Shown here piece by piece: positions 18,401 through 26,875 of a DNA stretch of 64,000 bases. The notes beneath the pieces were generated by a model. The model saw nothing but the letters and a program-made list of their open reading frames with translations, did no database searches and was not told the DNA's origin. Numbering within the stretch: the stretch's first letter is position 1; every line of letters starts with the position of its first letter. Made by a program: the position numbers and the translations under genes. The stretch is from Sphingomonas sp. Leaf33 (GTDB lineage Bacteria > Pseudomonadota > Alphaproteobacteria > Sphingomonadales > Sphingomonadaceae), in assembly GCF_001421785.1 (NCBI RefSeq), contig NZ_LMLB01000001.1, positions 986,103 through 1,050,102 on the forward strand, written 5' to 3'.

Positions 18401-18654
18401 CCGCGAATGCCGAGACGCGCCTTGACCTCGTCCGACGAGTAGAATGTCGTTCTGCGTGCCTCGACCGCATCATAAGCAGCAGCCAGAGGGCCGGCAATCC
18501 ACGCCTCTAACTCCGGATCCTCGTCGGTCACCGCTTCCAGTCCTGCCGTCACCGCGTCGCTCAGGCTGTCGAACCGTCCCGAACTTACTTGATCGCGCAC
18601 GACCGAAGCAAGGCTGCTTGGGACATCGACGACAAAACGTTCCGTGGTAGTCAT
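18397..18654 (-). CDS. ParD-type antitoxin
   Basis: An 85-aa protein with an N-terminal ribbon-helix-helix-like part (RFVVDVPSSLASVVRDQVSSGRF, DSLSDAV) and an acidic flexible C-terminal region that should wrap the toxin. ATG 18654 is chosen because the ribbon-helix-helix begins directly after it and GAGGAGTAGAG lies upstream. The antitoxin usually represses its own promoter; the upstream gap contains the AT-rich GTATATTC flanked by CGCG, a possible promoter and operator. Confidence 0.88.
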   Translation of the reverse strand: MTTTERFVVDVPSSLASVVRDQVSSGRFDSLSDAVTAGLEAVTDEDPELEAWIAGPLAAAYDAVEARRTTFYSSDEVKARLGIRG

Positions 18655-18710
18655 GGGCTCTACTCCTCGCGACGAATATACGCGCGGCAAGCGTCGTCGT
18701 CGAGGTGTCC

Positions 18711-19520
18711 CTACAGCCCCCGCCCGAAGGTATAGCTGACGCCTGCACCCGCCGACCACTGATTGCGGTCGCCGAAGCGGCGCGTCACCGGGGAGTCCGC
18801 GGCATCGCCGACGATCCGGTCGTACTTGGCGTAGCCGAACAGGCCCCAACGCGTCGTCAGCTGGCGCAGTGCGCTGCCGGTCGCGCCGACCATCACCATC
18901 GAGCCCGGCCTATAGCTGGCGATGCCGGTCGCCAGCGTCTCGCGCGGGGTCACGCCGAAGTATGCGCGTGCGTAGCGGGCATCGGCCAGCGTCACGCGCG
19001 GGCCGACCGACCACAGCCAGCGGTTACCGTCTCGCACGACGTAGTCGAGGCCCGCCATGCCGATCAGGCCCTTGTGTCCGCTCACGCCCTTGCGCGCCTC
19101 GACCCGCGCGCGGATCGACGGGGTCAGCGCCAGCGAGGCGGCCCCTCCCAGCTCGACCGAGAAGCCGACTTCGTCCAGCCCGCCGGCATCGCTGCGGCGG
19201 CGCTTGCCTTCGAAATTGAGCGCGGGGCCGAACGCCAGCCCGTCGCGGTCGTAGAGCGAGAAGCCGGTGCTTTCGTCGGGCGCCTCGAACCGGAAATCGG
19301 CGTCGCCGCGTGCGCGCGAGACGTCGATGTACGGCCGCACCGCCATGCCGTCCGCGCCGGGGTAGCGGGGGACCAACTGCGGGCCCAGGATCACGCGCGT
19401 GCGGCGGGGTTCGTCGGTATTGGCGTCCTGCGCATAAGCGGGGAGGGCGAGTGCGGCGAGCATCGCCGCGACGAGGGCCTTATTGACCACGATCGAGCGT
19501 ATCGCTGGGGCTGCGGGCAT
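18711..19520 (-). CDS. MipA/OmpV-family outer-membrane protein
   Basis: An N-terminal signal peptide (ending LPAYAQ) is followed by a beta-rich domain that ends in the outer-membrane signature AGAGVSYTFGRGL. Motifs ILGPQLVPRYPGADG and the alternating strands fit the MipA/OmpV family, which forms barrels and can scaffold murein enzymes. ATG 19520 has AGAAGG 6 nt upstream; ATG 19526 and GTG 19490 are alternatives, and all keep the signal peptide. The 5' end overlaps the small gene at 19480-19656. Confidence 0.85.
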   Translation of the reverse strand: MPAAPAIRSIVVNKALVAAMLAALALPAYAQDANTDEPRRTRVILGPQLVPRYPGADGMAVRPYIDVSRARGDADFRFEAPDESTGFSLYDRDGLAFGPALNFEGKRRRSDAGGLDEVGFSVELGGAASLALTPSIRARVEARKGVSGHKGLIGMAGLDYVVRDGNRWLWSVGPRVTLADARYARAYFGVTPRETLATGIASYRPGSMVMVGATGSALRQLTTRWGLFGYAKYDRIVGDAADSPVTRRFGDRNQWSAGAGVSYTFGRGL

Positions 19521-19656
19521 CGCCATCCTTCTGGTGTTCGGTCGACAGGTTCGGGCTCGGCTGCGTTTCCGTGGCAGGCCGGTCCGCGATCGGCTTGGCG
19601 TCGGGTTCGGTCGAGACGTTGGCCTTAAGCTGCGTCTCGGTATGCTCGTGCGCCAT
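19480..19656 (-). CDS. small hydrophilic hypothetical protein, 58 aa
   Basis: MAHEHTETQLKANVSTEPDA begins a Thr-, Pro- and Asp-rich, probably disordered protein without membrane segments. It has a strong ribosome-binding site (AAGGAGAG) 5-6 nt before the ATG. Its last 14 codons overlap the start of the MipA gene in another frame. I do not recognise it. Confidence 0.5.
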   Translation of the reverse strand: MAHEHTETQLKANVSTEPDAKPIADRPATETQPSPNLSTEHQKDGDARSPSDTLDRGQ

Positions 19657-19696
19657 CGCGGCTCTCCTTGTCACAGCGGCGTAACGATCCCGCGGG

Positions 19697-20380
19697 TCAC
19701 ACGATCCATCGCCACACCCCGGCCGCCCAGCCGGCGAGCGGGATATGCGCCCAGGTCGCGGCCAGCCACAGCACCACGCCGCCGCCGATATCGTGTCCGC
19801 GAAAGCCCCCGATCCGCCCGCGCGCCGCGAACGGCCAGTAGCTGGTCCGCGCTTCCCACGCCGGCCACAGGTCGGGCTGCAACCGCGCCTTCTTGATGTC
19901 CTGCAGATGCGCGCCGACCAGTGCCAGCACGATGATCGCAGCCGCCAGCACGGTGTTGGCCGGCGTCGGCAGCACCAGGATATGGACGACGCCCCAGACC
20001 GCGAACGCCCACATCATCGGGTGACGCGTGATGGTGAAGACACCGCGCGGGGTCGGGGCGGGCTTCGCTGCTCCGTTCGGGTCGGGCAGCGCCGGATTGC
20101 CGATCAGGGAGCCCATGAACAGGATGCTCGCCAGCAGCATCAGTACGGTAGCGATCGCCCACAGGCCGTCGCCGACGCTCCAGAACGGTGCCTCCGCGGG
20201 CGCGGCGCGATAGGCGGCGACCAGCCAGCCGAGCGTGGCAAAGGCGACGAGGCTGTAGACCCCCAGGAACCCGCGCTCGCCGATCCGCGCGACGATGGCT
20301 GCGCGCAGCGGATGCGACAGGAGGAAATGGGTGCCGACGAACGCGGTGGCGGCAATGGCAACCCAGGTGATCGACGCCAT
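19697..20380 (-). CDS. NnrU-family membrane protein
   Basis: A 227-aa integral membrane protein with five or six hydrophobic segments. The motif GNPALPDP and then VFTITRHPMMWAFAVWG is the NnrU/isoprenylcysteine-methyltransferase-like signature. NnrU was first linked to nitrite and nitric oxide respiration, but many members sit apart from denitrification genes, as here, and the true function is unclear. There is no nitrogen-oxide gene in the window. Confidence 0.88.
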   Translation of the reverse strand: MASITWVAIAATAFVGTHFLLSHPLRAAIVARIGERGFLGVYSLVAFATLGWLVAAYRAAPAEAPFWSVGDGLWAIATVLMLLASILFMGSLIGNPALPDPNGAAKPAPTPRGVFTITRHPMMWAFAVWGVVHILVLPTPANTVLAAAIIVLALVGAHLQDIKKARLQPDLWPAWEARTSYWPFAARGRIGGFRGHDIGGGVVLWLAATWAHIPLAGWAAGVWRWIV

Positions 20381-20424
20381 GACAAGCCTCCTCCGACGCG
20401 TGGTCGCCGGGGGAGGCTACGCCA

Positions 20425-22218
20425 TCACTGGACGCCGTGCATCCACTTCTTGAGCACCGGCGACAGCAGCAGCAGGACGATGCCGATGCCGACCGACACC
20501 AGCCCGATCGTCCAGAATACGCCGTTGTAGGTGTCCAGGCTGACCTTCAGGTTGGTCACCTGCCCGCCGACCGTCTCGACCGACGCGACCTGCGCGACGA
20601 CGCCCGCGACATATTGCGCGACCGAAATCGACAGGAACCACAGGCCCATCATCAGGCCGACGATGCGGGCGATCGACAGCTTGGTAATCATGCTGAGCCC
20701 GACCGGCGAGATGCAGAGCTCGGCCAGCGAATGGATCAGGTAAAGCCCGGCCAGCCAGCCCAGCGCCACCTTGAAGTCCGGCCCCGCGAACTGCCCGCCC
20801 CAGACGAGGAACAGGAAGCCCAGGCCGACGCCCATCAGCGCGATGGCGAACTTCACCGGGATCGACGGCTCCAGGCCGCGCTTGGCGAGACTCGCCCACA
20901 GCCACGCCATGATCGGCGCGAAGAGGACGATGAACAGCGCGTTGAACGTCTGCGTCTGCGCCGCCGGCATCTGGTAACCGAGGATGTTCAACTCGGTATT
21001 GCGGTCGGCGAACAGCGTCAGGCTGGACCCGGCCTGTTCGAACAGCGTCCAGAACACGGTGTTGAAGGTGATGAGCACCATCGCCACGACCATCATCTGG
21101 AATTCGGCGCGGTTGCCGCTCATCCACGACCAGATCAGGATGCCCGGGACCGACAGCAGGAAGGTGCCGAACAGCAGCTTGCCCATCAGCGGCAGCGCGA
21201 TGACGTATCCGACGATGCCCGATCCTTCCGCCGCGGCGGTCGCGTTCATCAGGTTGACGAACAGCAGGTAGAAGAGCGGGATGCCGAGCGTCGCGGCAGC
21301 ATAGATGCCGAGCGCCCGGTCGGCGCCGGCGCGCTTGGGCGGCTCGCCATAACCGCTCAGCTTGCCGCCGTCGAACTGGATCAGCGCCCACGACGCGAGC
21401 ATCCCGATCGCGGCCAGGCCGAAGCCCGCCCACCAGCCGACCGTGACCGCCAGCAGCGGACAGAAGAACTGGCTGAGCAGCGAGCCGAGGTTGATGCCCA
21501 TGTAGAAGATCGTGAAGCCTGCATCGCGGCGGCGGTCGCCCTGCGCGTACAGCTCGCCCACCATCGTCGAGATATTGGGCTTGAAGAAGCCGTTGCCGAC
21601 GCTGACCATGCACAAGGCGATCAGCATGACCGTCACGTAGAACGGGCTGCGCGCGCCGTCCGACACGAACGCGCCCGGTGCGACGCGCTGCGCTTCGGAG
21701 CCGTCGGGGCTGAGCAGAGACACCGACTTGTCGTCGTTGCCCTTGATCGTCAGCCGCTCGGCGCCTTGCGTGATGTAGCGCGTCTCGGCGCCGTCCGCGC
21801 CCTTTTCGACCGTCACTTCATAGCGCTGGCCATCGATCGTCGCGAACGGCTTGGCCGTCTCGCCGCCAAAGCACAGCGTGAAATAGCCGAGCGCCATCAG
21901 CACCGCGCCGAATTTCACTGCGCGCTTGGACCCCAGATACTGGTCGGCCAGATACCCGCCGATCAGCGGCGTCAGATAGACGAGCGCGGTATAGCCGCCG
22001 TACAGCCCGGCCGCCTGCCGGTCGCCGAACAGGAAATGCTGCGTGAGGTACAGCATCAGCAGCGCGCGCATGCCGTAATAGCCGAACCGCTCCCACATCT
22101 CGGTCGAGAACAGCCGCGCCAGCTGGCGCGGGTGACCGAACCAGGCCTTCTGGTCGGTCGGATCGACGTGGCTGATGTCGGGCTCTTGGCGGCTGTCCGC
22201 CGTCGGGCTGTCGACCAA
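20425..22218 (-). CDS. POT-family proton-dependent peptide transporter
   Basis: A 597-aa inner-membrane transporter taking up di- and tripeptides with protons. EMWERFGYYGM (40-50) is the ExxER-type motif, and VGNGFFKPNISTMVG (207-221) is the PTR2 signature. Between the two lies a hydrophilic insertion (about residues 119-191) that is absent from E. coli DtpA. About 14 membrane helices are expected. The start is TTG at 22218 with GGGAGA upstream; no in-frame ATG exists before residue 41. Single gene, divergent from the nitroreductase. Confidence 0.92.
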   Translation of the reverse strand: MVDSPTADSRQEPDISHVDPTDQKAWFGHPRQLARLFSTEMWERFGYYGMRALLMLYLTQHFLFGDRQAAGLYGGYTALVYLTPLIGGYLADQYLGSKRAVKFGAVLMALGYFTLCFGGETAKPFATIDGQRYEVTVEKGADGAETRYITQGAERLTIKGNDDKSVSLLSPDGSEAQRVAPGAFVSDGARSPFYVTVMLIALCMVSVGNGFFKPNISTMVGELYAQGDRRRDAGFTIFYMGINLGSLLSQFFCPLLAVTVGWWAGFGLAAIGMLASWALIQFDGGKLSGYGEPPKRAGADRALGIYAAATLGIPLFYLLFVNLMNATAAAEGSGIVGYVIALPLMGKLLFGTFLLSVPGILIWSWMSGNRAEFQMMVVAMVLITFNTVFWTLFEQAGSSLTLFADRNTELNILGYQMPAAQTQTFNALFIVLFAPIMAWLWASLAKRGLEPSIPVKFAIALMGVGLGFLFLVWGGQFAGPDFKVALGWLAGLYLIHSLAELCISPVGLSMITKLSIARIVGLMMGLWFLSISVAQYVAGVVAQVASVETVGGQVTNLKVSLDTYNGVFWTIGLVSVGIGIVLLLLSPVLKKWMHGVQ

Positions 22219-22353
22219 AATGGAGTCTCCCTGGATACCGGGACGGCTGCGAACACACGCGCCGTCCGTGCTTATGGTGCCGGACCCTAGGCAGAAATCG
22301 GCGGGTGTAAAGCGGGTGCAGTCGCAGTCGCGGGTCTGCTAGAGGCTGCGCCC

Positions 22354-22932
22354 ATGTTCAACGACCTGACCACGCCGCTGTCGTTCCTCGCCACCCGCCG
22401 CTCGGGCAAACCGCGCGACATGATCGCGCCGGGGCCGGACGCGGACCAGTTGCGGGCCATCGTTTCACTGGCCGGCCGCGTGCCCGACCACGGCAAGCTG
22501 GCTCCCTGGCGGTTCGTCGTCGTCGGACCGGACCGGCGCGACGCGTTCGCCGCTCTGCTGCAGGCGGCGTACCGCATCGACAAGCCCGACGCCGGGCGGG
22601 CGGAAACCGACGCGATCGACCAGTTCGCGCACCAGGCGCCGACACTGGTCGTCGTGCTGTCGAGCCCGAGGCGCGACAGCAAGATCCCGCTGTGGGAACA
22701 GGAATTGTCCGCCGGTGCCGCCTGTATGCAGCTGCTGAATGCGGCGGGCGCGCACGGCTTCGTCGGCGGCTGGCTGACCGGGTGGGCGGCGTTCTCGCCG
22801 ACCGTGCGCGACGCGTTCGGAACCGAGGACGAGCGCATCGCCGGCTTCGTCTTCATCGGCTCGCCCGCCCGCCCGCTCGACGAACGTCCGCGACCGGACA
22901 TGGGGCAGATACTGTCATTCTGGCAGGATTGA
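22354..22932 (+). CDS. nitroreductase-family protein (YdjA-like)
   Basis: A 192-aa flavoprotein. TRRSGKPRDMIAPGPD at the start carries the FMN-phosphate-binding Arg/Ser typical of nitroreductases, PDHGKLAPWRFVVV the second FMN segment, and GGWLTGWAAF plus FVFIGSPARP the C-terminal part. The short length matches the YdjA/TdsD minimal subgroup. It should reduce nitro or quinone compounds with NAD(P)H; the natural substrate is unknown. It is 30 bases upstream of the GntR regulator on the same strand. Confidence 0.9.
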   Translation: MFNDLTTPLSFLATRRSGKPRDMIAPGPDADQLRAIVSLAGRVPDHGKLAPWRFVVVGPDRRDAFAALLQAAYRIDKPDAGRAETDAIDQFAHQAPTLVVVLSSPRRDSKIPLWEQELSAGAACMQLLNAAGAHGFVGGWLTGWAAFSPTVRDAFGTEDERIAGFVFIGSPARPLDERPRPDMGQILSFWQD

Positions 22933-22947
22933 CGCTCCGGCGGAACG

Positions 22948-22961
22948 CTGTATTATGACAG
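22948..22961 (+). promoter_or_regulatory. candidate operator just before the GntR regulator
   Basis: CTGTATTATGACAG has CTGT/ACAG inverted ends around an AT-rich centre, in an otherwise GC-rich context. It ends one base before the ATG of the GntR gene. YtrA-type regulators often bind palindromes near their own start, so autoregulation is plausible but unproven. Confidence 0.35.
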
Positions 22962-22962
22962 C

Positions 22963-23313
22963 ATGGCAGTATCTGACGAAAGCCCGGTCTATCTGAAGCT
23001 TCGCGCCGGAATCGCCGCGGCGATCCTGCGCGGCGAATATCGCGCCGGCGACCAGCTGCCATCGGTGCGGGCCTATGCCGCCGACCAGGGCGCCAATCCA
23101 CTGACCGTCGCCAAGGCCTATCAGAGCTTTCAGGACGACGGCTATGTCGAGGTCCGTCGCGGCGTCGGCATGTTCGTCCTGCCCGGCGCGGTCGAACGCC
23201 TGCGCACCGCCGAGCGTGACCGCTTCCTGACCGGCATGTGGCCGCGCGTGCGCGAACATATCGACCTGCTGGGACTGGACCCGGCGGAACTGCTGGACCG
23301 CGAGACCGCCTGA
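22963..23313 (+). CDS. GntR-family regulator, YtrA-like short type
   Basis: A 116-aa regulator made of the GntR winged helix (VYLKLRAGIAAAILRGEYRAGDQLPSVRAYA, then NPLTVAKAYQSF as recognition helix, and a wing ending GMFVLPGA) with only a short tail of about 45 residues, as in YtrA. YtrA-type proteins commonly control ABC transporter operons, but none is adjacent here. It may control the nitroreductase or itself. Confidence 0.88.
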   Translation: MAVSDESPVYLKLRAGIAAAILRGEYRAGDQLPSVRAYAADQGANPLTVAKAYQSFQDDGYVEVRRGVGMFVLPGAVERLRTAERDRFLTGMWPRVREHIDLLGLDPAELLDRETA

Positions 23314-23390
23314 GTCCGGCCGGGGGCGACCGGCTGCCCCCCCCCCAATCGCCTTGCCATCGCGTGCCGCCCATGCTTCCTCCGCGCGGC

Positions 23391-24467
23391 ATGACCGACA
23401 GCTTCCGCTTCGACGCCTGGCATCTCGACGCCGCCGACCGGCGCCTGACGCGCGACGGGGCGGCGGTGGATGTCAACGCGCGCTATCTCGATGCGCTGGT
23501 GCTGCTGGTGCGCGAGAACGGCCGGCTGGTGACCAAGGACCGGTTCCTTGACGAGGTCTGGCACGGCGTGCCGGTCACCGACGAAGCGCTGACCCAGTGC
23601 ATCCGCACGTTGCGCCGCGTGCTGGGCGACGATGCCAGCCGTCCGCGCTTTATCGAGACGGTACCGAAACATGGGTATCGCTTCGTCGCGGCCGTGGCCG
23701 ATCCGACGGCCGACGCTGATGTCGTCGTTCCGCCCGTATCGATCACCGCCGCCGCGATCGGCGAGCGGCGACGCGACACGCTGCTGCTCGGCGCGGCGGG
23801 CACCGTCGGGGCGGGGATGGCGGGGCTGATCGGCGGGCTGATCTATGGTTTTGCCGGCGCCGTGCAGCCGGGACAGGCCGGCCCCGGTGCGGCGTCCGTG
23901 CTGGTCGTCATGCTGTGCCTGACCATCCTGATCGCGGTGCTGGGCGGGGTCGGCGTCGCGTTCGGGATCGCGGTCGCTACGCGGCTGGGTGATCCGCGGT
24001 GGAGGGTCGCCGGCGGCGCGGCTGGTGGGATGGTCGTCGGCGCGGTCGTGAAGCTGCTCGGGATCGATGCGATCACGCTGCTGTTCGGGCGACCGCCGGG
24101 GAACGTCACCGGCGCGGCGGAGGGGCTGGCGCTGGGTGCGGCGGTCGGTCTGGCGGCGTGGCTGGCGACCCGCACGGCGCTGCGCCGCGCGATCCTGGCG
24201 GCGGGCGTGATCGGCGGCATCGCCGGCGCGGCGATCGTGCTCACCGGCGGGCGGATGTTCGCGGGCAGCCTGATGCTGTTGTCGGATGCGTTTCCGGGAT
24301 CGCGGATGCGCTTCGACGGGCTGCTCGCGCTGACCGGCGACCGCCTGGGCCTCGCCCTCACCGGCGCATTCGAAGGCGGGCTGTTTGCCGCCTGCCTGGT
24401 CGCGGCGATCACGCTGGCCGAGCGGACGCTGGCGGCGGGCCGGCGGGAGCGGACGGTGGGGGCCTAA
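23391..24467 (+). CDS. membrane-bound winged-helix regulator (CadC/ToxR-like topology)
   Basis: Residues 1 to about 100 form an OmpR/PhoB-type winged helix: FRFDAWHLDAADRRLTRDG, then YLDALVLLVRENGRLVTKDRFLDEVW, TDEALTQCIRTLRRVLGDD and ETVPKHGYRFVA. The remaining 250 residues contain about eight Gly/Ala-rich membrane segments with no recognised sensor domain. A cytoplasmic DNA-binding head on a polytopic membrane body suggests a one-component membrane sensor. ATG 23391 begins the winged helix; ATG 23373 is possible. There is no strong ribosome-binding site for either. Confidence 0.82.
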   Translation: MTDSFRFDAWHLDAADRRLTRDGAAVDVNARYLDALVLLVRENGRLVTKDRFLDEVWHGVPVTDEALTQCIRTLRRVLGDDASRPRFIETVPKHGYRFVAAVADPTADADVVVPPVSITAAAIGERRRDTLLLGAAGTVGAGMAGLIGGLIYGFAGAVQPGQAGPGAASVLVVMLCLTILIAVLGGVGVAFGIAVATRLGDPRWRVAGGAAGGMVVGAVVKLLGIDAITLLFGRPPGNVTGAAEGLALGAAVGLAAWLATRTALRRAILAAGVIGGIAGAAIVLTGGRMFAGSLMLLSDAFPGSRMRFDGLLALTGDRLGLALTGAFEGGLFAACLVAAITLAERTLAAGRRERTVGA

Positions 24468-24567
24468 GCCGGCTCGCACCCGGATTGCAAAGTTGGATTT
24501 TTCCTGCGCACCTTCGGCCCCAACGGCCGGTGTCGCGGCCGGTCTTCAACCAGGGAAAACGAACGCC

Positions 24568-26367
24568 ATGCTTCGCCAGAACTTCACGCCGCGAAATCGT
24601 GCGGCATGGGCAAGCTTCGTGAAGTTTGGCGGCGTCGCCGCCGCGATGGCGCTCGCCGGCCCGGTCGCGGCCGCACCGACCGACGATCTGAAGACGCTGC
24701 TGGCCGATCACTATGCCTGGACCCTGCGCGAGAGCCCGACCTTCGCCTCGTCGGTCGGGGTGCGCGATTACGATACCGAACTGGGTGACCCCTCGCTCGC
24801 CGCCGAGGACCGCCGCGCCGCACAGGCCGGGGCGTTTCTAAAGCGCCTCGATGCAATCCCCGATGCCGCCCTGACGCCCGCCGATCGCACGAACAAGGCG
24901 ATCCTGCGCCGGATGCTGGCCGAGACGATCGAGGGCAATCGCTTCGGCCAGCGGATGATCCTGTTCACCAGCTATTCCTCGCCCTGGCAGGGCATGGCCG
25001 GGATGGGCGAGCGGCTGAACTTCCGGGGGAAGCAGGACTACGCCAATTACCTGACGCGGCTGGAGAAGCTGCCGGCGGTCAATGACACGTGGCTGGCGAT
25101 CACCCAGCAGGCAGTGAAAGCCGGCTATGCGCAGCCCTGCGTGTCGATGGGCGGCGTCGAGCAGGCGATCCGCGGCGTGGTGACGACGGACGCGACCGCG
25201 TCACGCTTCTATACGCCCTTCGTCAAATACAAGCCGCGCGATGCGAGCGAGGCCGAATGGACCGCGCTCCAGACGCGCGCCAAGACGGTGATCGGGGGGC
25301 AGGTCAATCCCGCCTACACCAAGGCAGCCGACTATATCCGCACGCGCTACCTGCCGGCCTGCGCGAAGGTCGCGAGCGTGTCGGCGCAGCCGGGCGGGGC
25401 GGCCTATTACCGCTTCGCCGTGCGCCAGCAGACGACGACCGACCTGGACCCGGAAGCGATCCATCAGATCGGTTTGAGCGAAGTCGCGCGCATCCGTGCC
25501 GAGATGGACAAGGTCGCAAAGAGTGCCGGCTTCGCGACGCGCGAGGCGTTCGTGGCGGAACTGCGGACCAACCCGAAATATTATGCGAAGACCCCCGAGG
25601 AGCTGCTCGCCGCCGCCTCGCGCGTCGCGAAAATCATCGACGGCAAGATGCCGACGCTGTTCAACCGTCTGCCGCGCCTGCCCTACGGCGTCCGTGCGAT
25701 CCCGGCCGAGATCGCCGAAGGCACGACGACCGCCTATTACAGCCAGGGTAGCCCGCAGAACCGGATCGCGGGCACCTATTACGTCAACACCTCGAAGCTC
25801 GACCAGCGACCCTTATGGGAACTGCCGTCGCTGACCGCGCACGAAGCGGTGCCGGGCCACCATATGCAGATCGCGATGCAGCAGGAGCTTGACCTGCCGC
25901 CGCTGCGCGCCCGCCTCGCGCACTTCACCGCCTTCACCGAAGGGTGGGGGCTCTATGCCGAGACGCTCGGCAACGAGATGGGGCTGTACGACACGCCCGA
26001 AAAGGCGATGGGGCGGTTGAGCTACGACATGTGGCGCGCCTGCCGGCTGGTCGTCGACACCGGCATCCATGCCAAGGGCTGGACGAAGGACCGTGCGGTC
26101 GCCTTCATGCGCGACAATACCGCGCTGTCGGCGGCGAACATCGATGCCGAGGTCAATCGCTACATCGCCTGGCCGGGGCAGGCGTTGGGGTATAAGCTGG
26201 GCGAGCTGAAGATCCTGGAGCTCAGGCGCAAGGCGGAGGCTGCGCTGGGTGCGAAGTTCGATCTCGCCGCCTTCAACGACACGGTGCTGGAGCAGGGATC
26301 GGTCCCGCTCGATGTGCTCGACGCGCACGTGATCGCCTGGATTGCGGTGCAGATGAACGCCGGATAA
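24568..26367 (+). CDS. DUF885-family secreted metallopeptidase-like protein
   Basis: A 599-aa protein with an N-terminal signal segment (about residues 13-36, ending GPVAAAP). The conserved HEAVPGHHMQ at residues 425-434 resembles a zinc HExxH-type site and is the hallmark of DUF885, thought to be M3/M32-related carboxypeptidases. The GWGLYAE and GQALGYKLG motifs downstream complete the family pattern. It probably degrades peptides in the periplasm. Starts closer to the next Met would remove the signal peptide. Confidence 0.9.
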   Translation: MLRQNFTPRNRAAWASFVKFGGVAAAMALAGPVAAAPTDDLKTLLADHYAWTLRESPTFASSVGVRDYDTELGDPSLAAEDRRAAQAGAFLKRLDAIPDAALTPADRTNKAILRRMLAETIEGNRFGQRMILFTSYSSPWQGMAGMGERLNFRGKQDYANYLTRLEKLPAVNDTWLAITQQAVKAGYAQPCVSMGGVEQAIRGVVTTDATASRFYTPFVKYKPRDASEAEWTALQTRAKTVIGGQVNPAYTKAADYIRTRYLPACAKVASVSAQPGGAAYYRFAVRQQTTTDLDPEAIHQIGLSEVARIRAEMDKVAKSAGFATREAFVAELRTNPKYYAKTPEELLAAASRVAKIIDGKMPTLFNRLPRLPYGVRAIPAEIAEGTTTAYYSQGSPQNRIAGTYYVNTSKLDQRPLWELPSLTAHEAVPGHHMQIAMQQELDLPPLRARLAHFTAFTEGWGLYAETLGNEMGLYDTPEKAMGRLSYDMWRACRLVVDTGIHAKGWTKDRAVAFMRDNTALSAANIDAEVNRYIAWPGQALGYKLGELKILELRRKAEAALGAKFDLAAFNDTVLEQGSVPLDVLDAHVIAWIAVQMNAG

Positions 26368-26495
26368 CTGAACGAAGTCGTTAGCCTGACACATATCTGC
26401 GACACTTTTCGCAGGTCTGCGGCACGGTGTTGCGACAGCTGCGTTCCATTATCCTCTCATGCCCGAACAGGGTTGGTTCAAGAGGAGTGCGTATC

Positions 26496-26834
26496 ATGAA
26501 GAAGCTCACACTGATGCTCGCCGGTCTCGGCATCGCCACCGCCACGGTTCCGGCCGTCGCGAGCGCGCAGGGCTACAACAACTGGCATCCGATCAACGCC
26601 CGCGTGGCGAACCTCGACCGCCGCATCGACCAGGGCATCCGCAGCGGCGCGCTGACCCGTGGTGAAGCCGTCCGTCTGCGTGGCGAATTCCGCCAGGTCG
26701 TCCGCCTCGAACAGCGCTACCGTGCCGGTGGCCTGTCGCAATGGGAACGCCGCGATCTCGACCGCCGCTTCGACGCGCTGTCGCGCCAGGTTCGCTGGGA
26801 GCGCAACGATCGCCAGGATCGTCGCTATCGCTAA
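26496..26834 (+). CDS. small exported protein, Arg-rich, 112 aa
   Basis: MKKLTLMLAGLGIATATVPA...ASAQ is a signal peptide. The mature part reads INARVANLDRRIDQGIRSGAL and continues as a charged helical region of Arg, Glu and Gln (RLRGEFRQVVRLEQRYR, DRRFDALSRQVRWERND). This is a common sphingomonad periplasmic type of unknown function. AGAGGAG precedes the ATG. A good hairpin follows the stop. Confidence 0.87.
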   Translation: MKKLTLMLAGLGIATATVPAVASAQGYNNWHPINARVANLDRRIDQGIRSGALTRGEAVRLRGEFRQVVRLEQRYRAGGLSQWERRDLDRRFDALSRQVRWERNDRQDRRYR

Positions 26835-26842
26835 GCAAAACA

Positions 26843-26875
26843 GAGGGGCCTCGCCGGCGACGGCGGGGCCTCCTC
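26843..26875. terminator. terminator hairpin between convergent genes
   Basis: GAGGGGCCTCGCCG (from 26843) pairs with CGGCGGGGCCTCCTC (to 26875) with one bulge and one G-T pair, loop GCGA. A-rich bases lie on the left (GCAAAACA) and ATTTC on the right, so it can serve both the small exported protein gene and the SleB gene. Confidence 0.75.

Noticed and set aside
20437..22290. 617-codon plus-strand frame opposite the POT transporter
   Set aside because: Composition is dominated by Arg, Asp, His and Gln with no motifs; the minus-strand transporter explains the region fully.
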